From: Cavia porcellus
Taxonomy: Eukaryota > Chordata > Mammalia > Rodentia > Caviidae
Reading direction: 5' to 3'
Assembly (NCBI RefSeq): GCF_034190915.1
Contig: NW_026947486.1
Coordinates: 23,305,001 to 23,369,000 of the forward strand
Length of the DNA stretch: 64,000 nt
The translations under genes and the position numbers were made by a program. Positions 11,710 through 24,195 of this stretch are shown here, piece after piece; positions within the stretch are counted from its first letter, which is position 1; each line of letters opens with the position of its first letter. Below the pieces are notes generated by a model. That model made no database searches and was not told the origin of the DNA. It saw nothing but the letters and a program-made list of their open reading frames with translations.

Positions 11710-13644
11710 CACATCTTTTTATCCATTCCTCAATTGATGAGTTAGGTTGCTTCCAAGATTTGGCTATTACAAATTGTGCTGTTATAAACTTGGGAGCACA
11801 TATATCACTGTGGTACGATGTTCTTAATTTTTCTGGGAAAATATCAAGATGTGGGATAGCTTGTTGAAAAGGAATCTCTTATCTCAGCTTTTTGAGGAAC
11901 TCTCTCCTGATTTTCAAAATGGTTTCACCAGGCTACACTCACACCAACAATGGAGAAGAGTTTCTTTTCCTCTTCAGCCCCGCTGGCATTAGTTATTGGT
12001 TGTATATCTTGGCCATTCTTTCTAGGGTGAGAAGGAATCTCAGTGTGGTTTTAATTTTTCATTTTTCTAATGACCAATGATGCTGAACATTTTTTCAAAT
12101 ATTTATTTGCCCTTTGTATTTCTTCATATGAGACGTGTGTATTCATCTCAGATGCCCACTTTTGGAATGTGTTTTTGAATTTTGGGGCCCTGACTTTTCT
12201 TAATTCTTCATATGTTCTAGATAGCAGTCCTTTCTTCAAGGAACAGTTAAGTAAGATTTTTTCCAAATTCATGGATTTTCTTCTTGCTCTGTTAGATATT
12301 TCTTTTGACATGCAAAAAACTTTTTAATAAGATGAGATGACAGTTATAGACTCTGGGAAGTACTTTCCATGGAGTTTGAGGTTTGTTCACGAGCTCTCTA
12401 CCTACCCCAGTATCTTCAAGATTTCTACCTAATTTGTCTTCCAACAGATTTAATGTTTCTATTTTAATATTTAGATCTTTGATCTTTTTGACTTTAGTGA
12501 ATGTTGGTAGAGATGGATCTAGTTTTACTATTTGGCATAAGGAAAGCCAATTTTTCCAACACTACTTATTAAAGAGACTATCTTTCTTCCAATAAACATG
12601 CTTGGTCCCTTTGTGAAAGATAAGGTGGCTGAGTGTCTTTGAAGTTGTTTCCACATCTTCTAATCTGTGCCATTAATCCTCAGATCTGTTTTATTGCCAG
12701 TATGATACTCCTTGTGTCACAGTAGCTTTGTAGTATAATTTCAAGCCAGGGATTGTGATGCCTCCTGCCTTGCCTTTGTTGTCCAGAATTGCCTTTGCTA
12801 TTTCAGCTCTCCCCTGGTTCCTGATGAATGTTAGGAACAATTTCTGAAGATCGCTGAAGTATGCTAATGGAATTTCTATTGGAATTGCATTAAATCTGCA
12901 TAATAATTTTGGGAATGTGACCATTTACACAATACTCATTTTTCCTATCCATGAACAAGGGATGTCTTTTTATTTTCTGAGATCCTCTCCAATTTTTCTT
13001 TTCAGGATAATGTAATTTTCACTGCATAGATCTTTTATTTCCTTTTTTAGACTGATTTCTAAGTATTTAATTTTTTTGGATGCTATTGTGAAGGATGTGA
13101 TTTATTTCTCTTTCAGTGTGTTTATTGTTTGTGTACAGGAATGCTATTAATTGTGATTGTTAACTTTGTATCCAGCTACATTACTGAATTTAGTTATTGC
13201 ATCTAGCAGTCATTAAATGGAGTTTGGGGGGTCTTCTGTGTAGAGTACTATGTCATCTGCAAATAATGATAATTTAACTTCTTTTCCTATCTTTGTTCCT
13301 TTTATTTCTCTCTCTTGTCAAATTGCTCTGGCTAATGTTTCCAGAACAATGTTGAATAGAATTAGTGATAATGGATATCTTTGTCTTGTATTTGATTTAA
13401 GGTTGAAAGTTTTCAGTTTTTGTCCACTTAATAAGATGGTGGCTGTTAGTTTATTGTGTACAGCTTTTATCAGATTGAGGTGAAGACTATCTATTTCAAT
13501 TTTGCATTGTGTGTTTATTAATGTATGTTGTATTTTCAAAAGCTTTTTCTGCATCTATTGATCATGTGATTCTTGTTCTTAGCTCTGTCGATATGGTGTG
13601 TTACATTTACTGATTCGCATTTGTTGAACCACCCCTGCATTTCT
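11710..13644 (-). pseudogene. ORF2 reverse-transcriptase remnant of old L1 C
   Basis: On the minus strand this covers the RT core to the C-terminal region of ORF2. Visible pieces include the block PIEIPLAYFSDLQKLFL (12691-12924 frame) and an RT block LSLILFNIVLETLARAI (13318-13554 frame). The catalytic FADD/YADD region falls near 13250. Stops and frameshifts are frequent. It is more diverged from the young L1s than they are from each other. Confidence 0.8.
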
Positions 13645-13660
13645 GGAATGAATGCCTCTT

Positions 13661-15573
13661 TTTTTAAAAATTTTATTTAAAAGGAAAAAGAGAAAAACAC
13701 AAAACAAAGTGGCGTAAGGGTACAAGTAATACAGAACAAAAAAAAAAACAGTAAGAAATCACCAGTTAATAGATTACATATTATCATCTTAGAGATAGTT
13801 GCTCAAATCACACTATCAAAGCATAGAAAGTGGACATTCAAACAGTGAGACTGCAAACAGTTGTGTTCAATGATCCAACCAAAAACATTAATATGGTGAG
13901 CTATTTAACACCACTAAACACACTTGCTGTTGTATCCTTTAGAGCTCTTTTTTTACCTCTCTTTTTTATAACAAAATTTACACATTTTGGGTTTTATTAC
14001 TCCTTAGTGCTTATTACTTTTTGTTGATAGAGAATAAAGTCAAATATGGCAAAACAAACCTGTCAGTCAAAACCAAGGATAGACATAGCACATGACGTAA
14101 AACAGAGTACAAGGTTATCAACAATGGTTATCAACAATGTCTCTTGTTTACTTAAAAAGAATTGTCTATCTCATTAGATATTATAAAGTTGAACAAGACA
14201 GTAGAGAACAAGACCAATAAAACTTAAGCATTGTAAACATTACAGGACTTGCAGAGGAGACAATAGTCAAACCAGAATGGGCATCTTAGTGAATCTTATT
14301 GCCTTCAAAGTAGTTGCCTATACCCTCAAACTTGATACTATCATACAGAATGGAACAGAGTCTAATCAGTCAAAACAAGATCGTGGGAGTATTACAGGAC
14401 TTCAAAACAAGTTAATAGGAAATCAAAAAAAGTTACTATTATATATCCTGCTAATTTTTTAAAATTTTCCCATTAATTAAAATGAACATAAGAAATAACT
14501 AAAAAAAATTTTAATGAATAAGGGAGAGATTGAGACAAAACAGGACATAACAATATAATAAAACAGGTCAAAGCATGACTGTTTCAGCAACCTAGTGCTT
14601 CACCACCAAATAATCCGACTTAATAGTAGTAACCATAGAGTCTGTCTTTTTCCTTGAAACATTTGAATAAAAATTCATATACTATAGCTTCAAATATTTC
14701 CATATCAAGAAGCCCAGAATAAAGCCTTTCCAATTGATAAGTGAAAACTTTATAAGGCTTCAAGGCCACATAATGGGGAATCATGATTACCACATATTTT
14801 TATGTATTTGAATCATTACTTACATTAGGGAAACTATCCGGTATTCACACATGCGAGATTGATTTATTTCACTTATGAGTATGGTCTCAAGCTGCGCCCA
14901 TTTATTGATAAATATCTCAATGTGATCCTTTATAGCTGAGTAACACTGCATTGTATAGAAATACCACAACTTTTTTATACATTCCTCAGCTGATGGACAC
15001 TTGGTTTGTTTCCAAGATCTGGCAATTACAAATTGTGCTGCTATAAACATAGGTGCACATATATCACTGTGGTATGATGCTTTCAGTTCTTCTGGGAATA
15101 TGCCTAGAAGTGGAATAGCTGGAATAAATGGGACTTCCAATCCCAGCTTTTTGAAAAATCTCCACAAAGGCTGTACCAGTCTACACTCCTACCAACAGTG
15201 TAGGAGAGTTCCTTTTTTCCCACAGCCTCTCCAGCATTTGTTGTTGTTGGTTTTCTTGATCCTGGCCATTCTTTCAGGAGTGAGAAGGTATCTCAGTGTG
15301 GTTTTTATTTGCATTTAACTAATGACTAATGATGATGAACATTTTTTCATGTATTTATTTGCCAATTGCATTTCTTCATCTGAGAAGTGCGTATTCATGT
15401 CAGATGCCCATTTTTGGATTGGATCTTTGAATTTTGGAGGTCTGAGTTTTTTTAATTCTTTATATGTTTTAGACAAGAGGCCCTTGTCTGAGAGAGAGTT
15501 CACTAAAATCTTTTCCCAGTTTGCGGGTTTTCTTTTCACTATGCTGGAGATTTCTTTTGACATGCAGAAACTT
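13661..15573 (-). mobile_element. L1 3' segment downstream of L1 A (ORF2 end + 3' UTR)
   Basis: The last part of ORF2 (about 14820-15573, minus, reading frame broken) and a 3' UTR with A-tail at 13661. It duplicates 15574-17514 but is more diverged from it than L1 A is from L1 B. It lacks the 12-nt stretch present near 17090-17105 and the G-run present at 15952-15960, both of which L1 A and L1 B share. So it comes from a different L1 copy, not from a simple recent duplication. Confidence 0.75.
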
Positions 15574-16746
15574 TTTTTTTATTTAAGAGGAAAAAGAGAA
15601 AAACACAAAACAAAACAAAGCGGTGTAAGGGTACACATAATACAGAACTACAAAAAAAACATAACAGTAAGAAATCACCTGTCAGTAGATTACATATTAT
15701 CATCTTGAAAATAGTTGCTCAAATCACAGTATCAAAGAATACAAGGTGGACATTCAAACAGGGAGACTGCAAACAGCTGTGTTCAATGATCCAAAAACAT
15801 TGATATAGTCAGCTATTTAACACCCCTAAACACACTTGCTGTTATATCCGTTAGAGCTCTTTTTCTTTTTTTTTTCTTTTTTTTCCCTGTCTTTTTTACA
15901 ACAAAATTTACACATTTTGGATTTTATTACTCCTTAGTGCTTATTACTTTTGGGGGGGGGAGAGAATACAGTCAAATATGGCAAAACAAAGCTGTCAGTC
16001 AAAACCAAGGATAGACATAGCACATGGTGTAGAACAGAGTACAAGGTTATCAACAATGGTTATCAACGTTGTCTCTTGTTTCCTTAAAAAGAATTGTGTA
16101 TCTCATTAGATATTATAAAGTTGGACAAAACAGTAGAGAACAAGACCAATAAAATTTAGGCATTGTAAACATTACAGGACTTCCAAAGAAGACAATAGTC
16201 AAACCAGAATGGGCATCTTAGTGAATCTTATTGCCTTCAAAGTAGTTGCCTATGTCTTCAAACTTGATACTATCATATAGAATGGAACAGAGTCTAATCA
16301 GTAAAAACAAGATCGTGGGAGTATTACAGGACTTCAAAACAAGTTAATAGGAAATCAAAAAGAGTTACTATTTATATATCCTAATTTTTTAAATTTTTTC
16401 TTTAAGACAAACATAAGAAATGACTAAATAATTTTTTTAAAAGAATAAGGGGGAGATTGAGATAAAACAGGGCATAACAATATAACAATAGAGGTCAAAG
16501 CATGACTGTTTCAGCAGCCTAGTACTTCACCACCATATAACCCGACTTAATAGTAGTTACCATAGTGTCTGTCTTTTTCCTTGAAATATTTGGATAAAAC
16601 TTCATATAATATAGCTTCAAATATTTCCATATCCAGAAGCCCAGAATAAAGCCTTTCTAATTAATGAGTGAAAACTTTATAAGGCTTCAAGTCCACCTAA
16701 TGGGGAATCATGATTACCACATGTTTTTATATATTTGAATCATTAC
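15574..16746 (-). other. 3' UTR of L1 A
   Basis: About 1.17 kb between the ORF2 stop and the A-tail. A polypyrimidine run on the plus strand (15861-15899) is a polypurine tract on the sense strand, as in L1 B (46391-46422). A G-run lies at 15952-15960. About 1 kb of this UTR aligns with the HAL1 3' UTRs. Confidence 0.75.
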
Positions 16747-19700
16747 TTACATTAGGGAAACTATTTGGTATTCACACATGTGAGATTGATTTATTTCACT
16801 TATGAGTATGGTCTCAAGCTGCGCCCATTTATTGATAAATATCTCAATGTGATCCCTCTTTGTAGCTGAATAATACTCCACTGTATAGAAATACCACAAC
16901 TTTTTTATCCATTCCTCAGTTGATGGACACTTGGGTTGTTTCCAAGATCTGGCGATTACAAATTGTGCTGCTATAAACATAGGTGCACATATATCACTGT
17001 GGTATGATGCTTTCAGTTCTTCTGGGAATATGCCTAGAAGTGGAATAGCTGGAATAAATGGGATTTCCAGTCCCAACTTTTTGGGAAATCTCCAGACAGA
17101 TCTCCACAAAGGCTGTACCAGTCTACATTCCCACCAGCAGTGCAGGAGAGTTCCCTTTTCCCCACAGCCTCTCCAGCATTTCTTATTGGTTTTCTTGATC
17201 CTGGCCATTCTTTCAGGAGTGAGATGGTATCTCAGTGTGGTTTTAATTTGCATTTCTCTAATGGCCAATGATGATGAGCATGTTTTCATGTATTTATTTG
17301 CCATTTGCATTTCTTCATCTGAGAATTGCGAATTCATCTCAGATGCCCATTTTTGGATTGGATCTTTGAATTTTGGAGGTCTGAGCTTCTTTAATTCTTT
17401 ATATGTTTTAGACAAGAGGCCCTTGTCTGAGAGAGAGTTCACTAAAATCTTTTCCCAGTTTGTGGGTTTTCTTTTCACTATGCTGGAGATTTCTTTTGAC
17501 ATGCAGAAACTTTTTAATAAGAAGTGGTCCCAGTTATTGATTCTGGGAAGTATTTCCCGTGCGGTTTGAGTCCTGTTCATGAATTCTTTACCTACTCCTA
17601 TGTCTCCAAGGTTTCTACCTAATTTGTCTTCCAATAGATTTAGTGTTTCTGTTTTAATATTCAGATCTTTGACCCATTTAGATTTTAATTTAGTACATGG
17701 TGATAGACATGGGTCTAGCTTTAGTTTTCGGCAAATGGAGAGCCAGTTTTTCCAGCACCATTTATTAAAGAGACTGTCGTTCTTCCAGTAAACCTGCTTG
17801 GCTCCTTTATCAAAGATAAGGTGGTTGAGTGTGTTTGTATCTTCTAATCTATTCCACTGATCTTCGGCTCTGTTTTGATTCCAATACCATGTTGATTTTA
17901 CTACTGTTGCTTTGTAGTATAACTTCAAGTCAGGGATTGTGATGCCTCCTGCTTTGTCTTTGCTGCTTAGAATTGCCTTTGCGATTCTAGGTCTCTTCTG
18001 GTTCCAGATGAAATTTAGGAGTGATTTCTCTAGATCTATAAGGTATGTTGATGGTATTTCTATTGGGATTGCATTGAATCTGTATAACAGTTTTGGGAGA
18101 ATGTCCGTTTTCACAATGTTTGTTCTTCCTATCCATGAGCAAGGGATGTCTTTCCATTTTCTGAGATCATCTTCAATTTCCTTTTTCAGTGTATTGTAAT
18201 TTTCACTGTACAAGTCTTTCACTTCTTTCATAAGAGTAATTCCTAAGTATTTCATTTTTTTGCTTGCTAATGTGAATAGTCCAGTTTCTCTTATTTCCCT
18301 CTCTGTAATTTTGTTGTTCGTGTATAGGAATGCTATTGATTTCTGAGTATTGATTTTGTATCCAGCCACATTACTGAATTTATTTATTGTATCTAAGAGT
18401 ATTTCAATGGAGTTTAGGGGGTCTTCTATGTAGAGTATCATGTCATCTGCAAACAATGATAATTTAACTTCTTCTTTTCCTATCTTTACCCCTTCTATTT
18501 CTCTTTCTTGCCTAATTGCTCTGGCTAGTACTTCCAGTACTATATTAAATAGGAGTGGTGATAAAGGACATCCTTGTCTTGTGCCCGATTTTAAAGTAAA
18601 CGCTTCTAATTTTTGGCCATTTAGTATGATGCTGGCTGTTGGTTTGTCATAAATGGCCTTTATTATATTGAGGTAAAGACCATCTATTCCAATTTTCTGT
18701 AAAGTTCTTATCATGAATAAGTGTTGGACCTTATCGAAGGCTTTTTCTGCATCTATAGAAATGATCATGTGATTCTTATTTTTGGCTTTATTGATATGGT
18801 GGATTACATTTATTGATTTGCGTATGTTGAACCATCCTTGCATTCCTGGGATGAATCCCACTTGGTCATGGTGTATAATCTTCTTGATGATTTGCTGGAT
18901 CCTATTTGCCAATATTTTATTGAGGATTTTTGCATCTGTGTTCATTAGGGAGATCGGTCTATAGTTCTCTTTTATAATTGGGTCTTTCACAGGTTTTGGC
19001 ACTAAAGTAATATTTGCTTCCAGGAATGACTTAGGAAGGATTGCTTCCCTTTCAATTTCATTGAATAGTTTGAGGAGTGTCGGCATTAGGTCTTCTTTGT
19101 ATTTCTTGTAGAATTCTGCAGTGAATCCATCTGGGCCTGGTCTCTTCTTGGTGGGTAGGGACTTAATTACATTTTCAATTTCATTAGCCGAGATTTGGTT
19201 ATTCAACAGTTTTATATCCTCTTGATCTACCTTTGGTACTTCATATGCTTCTAAGAATCTGTATATTTCTTCTGTGTTATCAAACTTTTGAGAGTAGAGG
19301 TTTTCGAAATAGGTGTTGATGATCCTCTGTATTTCTATTGGGTCTGTAGTGATTTCTCCTTTTTCATTTCTTATTGCATGAATTTGAGATTTTTCTTCCC
19401 TTTTTTTAATAAGGTTGGCTAGGGGCTTATTGATTTTATTTATTCTTTCAAAGAACCAACTCTTTGATTCATTGATTCTTTGGATTGTTTTCTTAGTCTC
19501 TATTGCATTGATTTCTGCTCTGATTTTTATAATTTCCTCTCTTCTTTTGGCTTTGGGCTTGACTTGCTCTTCTTTTTCTAGCTGTTTCAGGTGTAGCATC
19601 AAGTTATTTATTTGTATTCGTTCTGTTTTCCTGATGTGGGAACTCAGTGCAATAAATTTTCCTCTCAGGACGGGTTTCATTGCATCCCACAGATTCCGGT

Positions 19701-20570
19701 AAGTTGTATCTGCATTTTCATTTTCTTTTAGGTATTGTTTAATTTCTTCTTTAATTTCTTCTGTGACCCACTGATTACTCAAGAGTGTGTTATTCAGTTT
19801 CCATGTGTTTGCAGAATTTTTGCAGTATCTTTTTTCATTAATTTCTAATTTCAGAGCGCTATGATCCGATAATATGCAAGGGATGATTTCAACTCTTTTG
19901 CATTTGCTTAAATATGTTCTGTGAGCTAATATATGGTCTATTTTAGAAAATGATCCATGTACTGCTGAGAAGAATGTGTATTCTGATGTTGTTGGGTGGA
20001 ACATTCTGTATATGTCTATCAATCCCATTGTTCACAGGTGTGATTCAGTTCTGTTATTTCTTTGCTCATTTTCTGTCTGGTTGATCTGTCCCTTGGTGTC
20101 AGTGGTGTATTAAGGTCTCCTGTTACAATTGTGTTACTGATAATTTGAGTTTTCATTTCTGTTAATAATTGTTTTATATAACTGGGTGCTCTGGAGTTTG
20201 GTGGGTATACATTTAAGATAGTTATCTCTTCCTCTTGGAGTTTTCCCCTTACGAGTATGTAGTGACCTTCTTTGTCCTTTATGGTCATTGTCGGTTTAAA
20301 GTTCAGGTTGTCTGCAAACAGAATGGCTACTCCTGCCTTTTTTTGGATTCCTGCTGCATGAAGAATTGTTTTCCATCCTTTGACTTTCAGTCTGTGAGTA
20401 TCCTTCTGGGTTAGATGGGTTTCCTGTAAACAGCATATGGTTGGATTTTGTTTCTTGATGCATTCTGCTAGTCTGTTTCTTTTGATTGGTGCATTGAGAC
20501 CATTTACATTAATGGTTATTACTGTTAAATGCTGGTTAATTGTAGGAATGTTATCTCTCTGCTGTTGCAT
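16747..20570 (-). pseudogene. L1 A ORF2: endonuclease/reverse transcriptase, one frameshift
   Basis: About 1275 codons long, the normal ORF2p size. The N-terminal APE-type endonuclease shows [29 protein letters not shown] and, after the break, [10 protein letters not shown] and [10 protein letters not shown]. The RT core shows [15 protein letters not shown] and the catalytic FADDMILY. The C-terminus has a cysteine-rich stretch ([15 protein letters not shown]). A single base is missing near 20028-20035 compared with L1 B, so the frame stops as CEQWD inside the endonuclease; from 20028 a 1093-codon frame runs without a stop to the end. ORF2p nicks target DNA and reverse-transcribes L1 RNA. Whether the downstream frame is ever translated is unknown. 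Confidence 0.85.
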
Positions 20571-20589
20571 CTTTATCTTTCTGTTCTGT

Positions 20590-21641
20590 TTAATTATTTG
20601 CTTTGCTTAGTGGTTTTTTCCTTTGTGTATCTAAACTGTCTTTCAATATTTTTTGCAGGGTTGGTTTGGTGTTCATGAAGTTCTTCAGCTGTTCTTTGTC
20701 ATGGAAGTATCATATTTCACCATCAATTTTGAATGATAGTTTTGCAGGGTACATCAATCTAGGTTGGAAATCATTTTGCTTTAGGATCTGGAATACTTCA
20801 CTCCATGCTCTTCTTGACTTTATTGTTTGTGCTGAGAAGTCTGCTGTGATTCTGATAGGTTTTCCTTTATAAGTGATCTGTCTTTTCTCTCTGACAGCTT
20901 TTAATAATCTATTCTTGTGTTGGATTTCTGGGATGGTGATTATTATATGTCTGGTGTAGTTTTATTTTGGTTATGACTGTTTGGAGTTCTATATGCTTCA
21001 CTGATCCTGATGTCAGTTTCTGATCTCATGCTTGGGAAATTTTCAGCTATTACTTCTCTAAATATCCTCCTGACATCCTTCATGTTGTCTCCCTCTCTTT
21101 CATTAATCCCTATCATTCTTATGTTATTCTTCTTTGCATCGTCTTGCAGTTGTTGAATTGTTGTTTCCTGATTCCTTGTTATTTTCATAAGATCTTTCCT
21201 TTCCTGTTCACTAGCTGCAATCCTGTCTTCAAGGTCTGAAATTCTATCTTCACTTTCATTAAGGCGGTTTTTACAACTTTCAGTGGAGTTTTTTATTTCC
21301 TGTATATCTCTGTGCATCTGCATTATGTATTCTGTTTGTTTCTTATATTGCTCGTGTAGGGATTCTATCTTTTTGTTTAGTTCCTCCAATTTTTTGTCTG
21401 TGTTTTCTTTAGATATATTTAGAATCTCTTTCATTTCTTTTATCATTTCTTCTTTTATCTGGGAGATTATTTTGAGTTTGAATTTCTTTAAAGCTTCCTG
21501 GATTTGCTTGTCAATTTCAGTAGCTATTGTGTCCGATATATGAGGTGGATGGGATATATTTTCTTCTATATACATCGCTCCTAGGGTTTCTTGAGATGGG
21601 CTGGAGGTTTGAGGTTGTAATTTGGTCTTTCGTTTTGTCAT
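20590..21641 (-). pseudogene. L1 A ORF1: RNA-binding chaperone, one frameshift
   Basis: Opens MTKRKTKLQPQTSSPSQE; a long coiled coil follows (about residues 30-165, EELNKKIESL, LEDRIAASEQ), then an RRM-type domain (NNIRMIGINEREGDN..) and the C-terminal domain. One base is missing near 20955-20960 relative to the intact copy in L1 B, so the first frame stops after NKTTP (end 20943). The rest of the C-terminal domain continues in another frame to a TAA at 20590-20592. ORF1p binds L1 RNA in cis in cytoplasmic RNPs. Confidence 0.85.
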
Positions 21642-22535
21642 TTTCCTATATTTCTGTGTTTCAAGTGTTATTCGAAAGCTTCTTCAGGATCTGTTGGAAA
21701 CCCCCTTCTATGTTTGCAGCTACTGAGACTCTGGCACCATGTTACCCCAAGCCACTGGGCCTGCAGAACCCAAGTCCCTCCACTGCCTGTTCAGAACCCT
21801 GGAGTTCCAGTCAAGCTGAGCCTCAGGGACACTGTGCACCCTCCTGCCTGCTGGAAGCTCAGCAGTTCTCCAAGTGCAGCCAGGACAGGGAGGCAGATGT
21901 AGAGGCCTCAAACTCACCTCTCCACTCCACTGCACCCAGAAGCCTGGGGACTTCCGAGCAATCTGGGATTGGGGCAGGCTGCGCTGAGCACTCACCACAG
22001 GTCATGGTGCCTCTGGAACCTGTGATCTTTCCCTACCCGCTGAGATATCCACAGTCCTCCAGACACACAGGGAGGCTGATGCAGGCACCCCAGATCCGCC
22101 CAGCCATTCCTCTGCACACCTATGGCTAGGTGTGGGAGTCCCAAACAGGCTGGGCTCGGGCGATAGTGTGGGCCTGGCCACCCGTTGGAAGCTCAGCAGT
22201 TCTCTAAGTGCAGCCGGGATGGGGAGGCGGATGTATAGGCCTCAAACCCACTTCTCCACTTCACTGCACCCAGAAGCCTGGAGGGTCCCAAACAGTCTGG
22301 GATTTGGGCAGAGTGTGCTGAGCACTCACCACAGGCCGTGGTGCCTCTGGAACCTGAGATCCTTCCCTGCTTGCTGAGATATCCACAGTCCTCCAGACAC
22401 ACGAGGAGGCTGATGCAGGCACCCCAGATCTGCCCAGCCCTCTGCACACCTATGGCTAGGTGCGGGAGTCCCAAACAGGCTGGGCTCCCGGGATAGCGTG
22501 GGCCCGCCCACCCGTTGGAAGCTTCGCAGTTCTCC
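21642..22535 (-). promoter_or_regulatory. L1 A 5' UTR with tandem ~330-bp monomers
   Basis: The anchor 'ttggaagct' followed by 'gcagttctc' (plus strand text) occurs at about 21850, 22184 and 22514, spacing 334 and 330 bp. The text between anchors is nearly identical between units (for example 'tctggaggactgtggatatc' on the minus strand in both). There are thus two units and the start of a third, cut at the 5' end of the insertion. Tandem 5' monomers that act as promoter units are known from mouse and rat L1s; the activity here is inferred. Short open frames in this block are by-products of GC content. Confidence 0.8.
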
Positions 22536-22551
22536 GGAAGGAATGCCTCTT

Positions 22552-24195
22552 GATAGTGGTGTATAATCTTCTTGATGATGTGTTGCATTCTATTTGAAGG
22601 TATTTTATTGAGGATTTTTGCACCTATGTTCATTAGGGAAACTGGCCTGTAATTCTCTTCTTGGATTATATCTTTCTCTGGTTTTGGTTTTTGGGTAATT
22701 CTTGCTTCCAGGAATGAGTTAGGAAGATTTACTTCGCTTTCAATTTCCATTGAAGATTTTGAGGAGTGTTGGCTTTCATTTTCCTTAAATTTCTTCTAGA
22801 ATTCAGCTGTGAATCCATCATGACCTGGGCTTTTCTTTGTTGTTAAGGTTCTAATTACATTTTAAATTTCATTAACGGAAATTGTGTTATTTAGCAGTTT
22901 TACATCTTCTTGATTCAGCTTTGGTAATTCATATGTGTCTAGAAATCTTTCCATTTCTTCTGTGTTATCTTAACTATGAGAGTAAAGTTTTTTTGAAGTA
23001 TGTAGTGCTGATCTTCTGTATTTCCAGAGTCTGTCATGATTTCAACCTTTTCTTTTCTTATTGCATGGCTTTGAGTTTTTTTTTTTTTTCTTTCCTCATT
23101 TTGATAAGGTTGGCTAGAGGAACCAACTCTTTGATTCATTAACTCTTTGTATTGTTTTCTTAGTTGCAATTTCATTGATTTCTGCTCTGATCTTTATCAT
23201 TTCTTCCCTTCTTTTGGCTTTGGGCTTGACTTGCTCTTCTTTTTCTGGAAATTTGAGGTGCAGCATTATGTTGTTTGTTTATGTTTGTTCTGTTTTCCTG
23301 ATGTGGGAATTTATCACTTTAAATTTCCCTCTGAGAACTGCTTTCATTATGTCCCACAGGTTCCTGTAAATTATATTTGCATTTTCATTTGATGGTAGAT
23401 ATTTTTTAATTTCTTCTGTGACCCACTGGTTATTTAAGAGAGTGTTATTTAATTTCTATGTGTTTATGGGATTCTTTTGAGGTTGTTTGCCACTAATTCC
23501 CAATTTCGTTGCATTATGGTCTGATAATATGCACTGGATTATTTGAATTTCTTTACATTTACTTAAAGCACATTCTGTGGGCTAGTATATGGTCCATTTT
23601 AGAAAATGACCTATGTGCAGCTGAGAAGAATGTGCATTCTCATGTTGTTGAGTAGAACTCTCTATACACATCTACTAGGTCCATTGTTCACAAGTTTGAC
23701 TCAGTTCTGTTATTCCTTTGCTGATATTTTGTTTGGTTGATCTGTCTCTTTGTGACAATGGGGTGCTATATTCCCATGCTATAACTATATTATTGCGTAT
23801 TTGATTTTTCATATCTTTTAAGACTTATCTTACATAGGTGCATGCTCCCATATTTGGTGTATATATATTTTTTTTGATTATCATTTTCTGTTGAAGTTTT
23901 CCCCTAACAAGTATGTAGTAACCTTCTTTACTGCTTCTGATCATTCTTGGTTTGAAGTTCATATTGTCTGCAAGTAAAATAGCTACCCCACTTTTTTCTG
24001 GGTTTCTGCCACATGGAGTAATGTTTTCTATCTTTTGACTTTTAGTCTATGAATTTCCTTTGGAGCTAAATATGTTTTTCAAAATATTGATGGATTTTGT
24101 TTCTCTACTCTGCCATTCTGTTTCTTTTTTGGTGAATTGAGGTCATTTACATAGATAGATATAACTGATATGTACTGATTTAATGTTGTCATGTT
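22552..24195 (-). pseudogene. ORF2 N-terminal half of old L1 C
   Basis: Minus-strand text aligns with the endonuclease and early RT part of ORF2 in L1 A, with many stops. Recognisable pieces include the RT N-terminal block [23 protein letters not shown] (22560-22750) and linker blocks near 23000-23180. The ORF2 start lies near 24195. Confidence 0.75.

Larger units (their letters stand above)
13661..22535 (-). mobile_element. Composite young L1 insertion (full-length L1 A plus downstream L1 tail)
   Basis: One 16-bp target-site duplication pair, GGAATGAATGCCTCTT (13645-13660) and GGAAGGAATGCCTCTT (22536-22551), brackets the whole block inside ORF2 of old L1 C. Within it, on the minus strand, a complete L1 (22535 to 15574) is followed by a second L1 3' segment (15573 to 13661) with its own A-tail. 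No separate duplication brackets either part. The segment after L1 A begins exactly at an L1-endonuclease-type site (TTTTT/AATAAG in the intact ORF2, near 17511-17518). The best reading is a 3' transduction; see findings. Confidence 0.75.
15574..22535 (-). mobile_element. Full-length young L1 (A)
   Basis: Minus-strand order: monomeric 5' UTR 21642-22535, ORF1 20590-21641, short spacer, ORF2 16747-20570, 3' UTR 15574-16746 ending with AATAAA and A's (read as T's at 15574). Length is about 7.0 kb, the usual L1 size. It is very similar to L1 B at 39983-46738. The only disabling changes I can see are one base lost in ORF1 and one in ORF2. Confidence 0.85.

Noticed and set aside
13661..17514. Simple recent tandem duplication of the L1 3' end
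   Set aside because: The two units differ in ways (12-nt stretch, G-run, scattered substitutions) that L1 A and the distant L1 B share against the first unit, so the first unit comes from another L1.
16931..17569. 212-codon plus-strand open frame opposite L1 A ORF2, and its equivalent at 44742-45353 (-)
   Set aside because: Antisense shadow of the ORF2 C-terminus; it recurs in each L1 copy because the coding strand is conserved.
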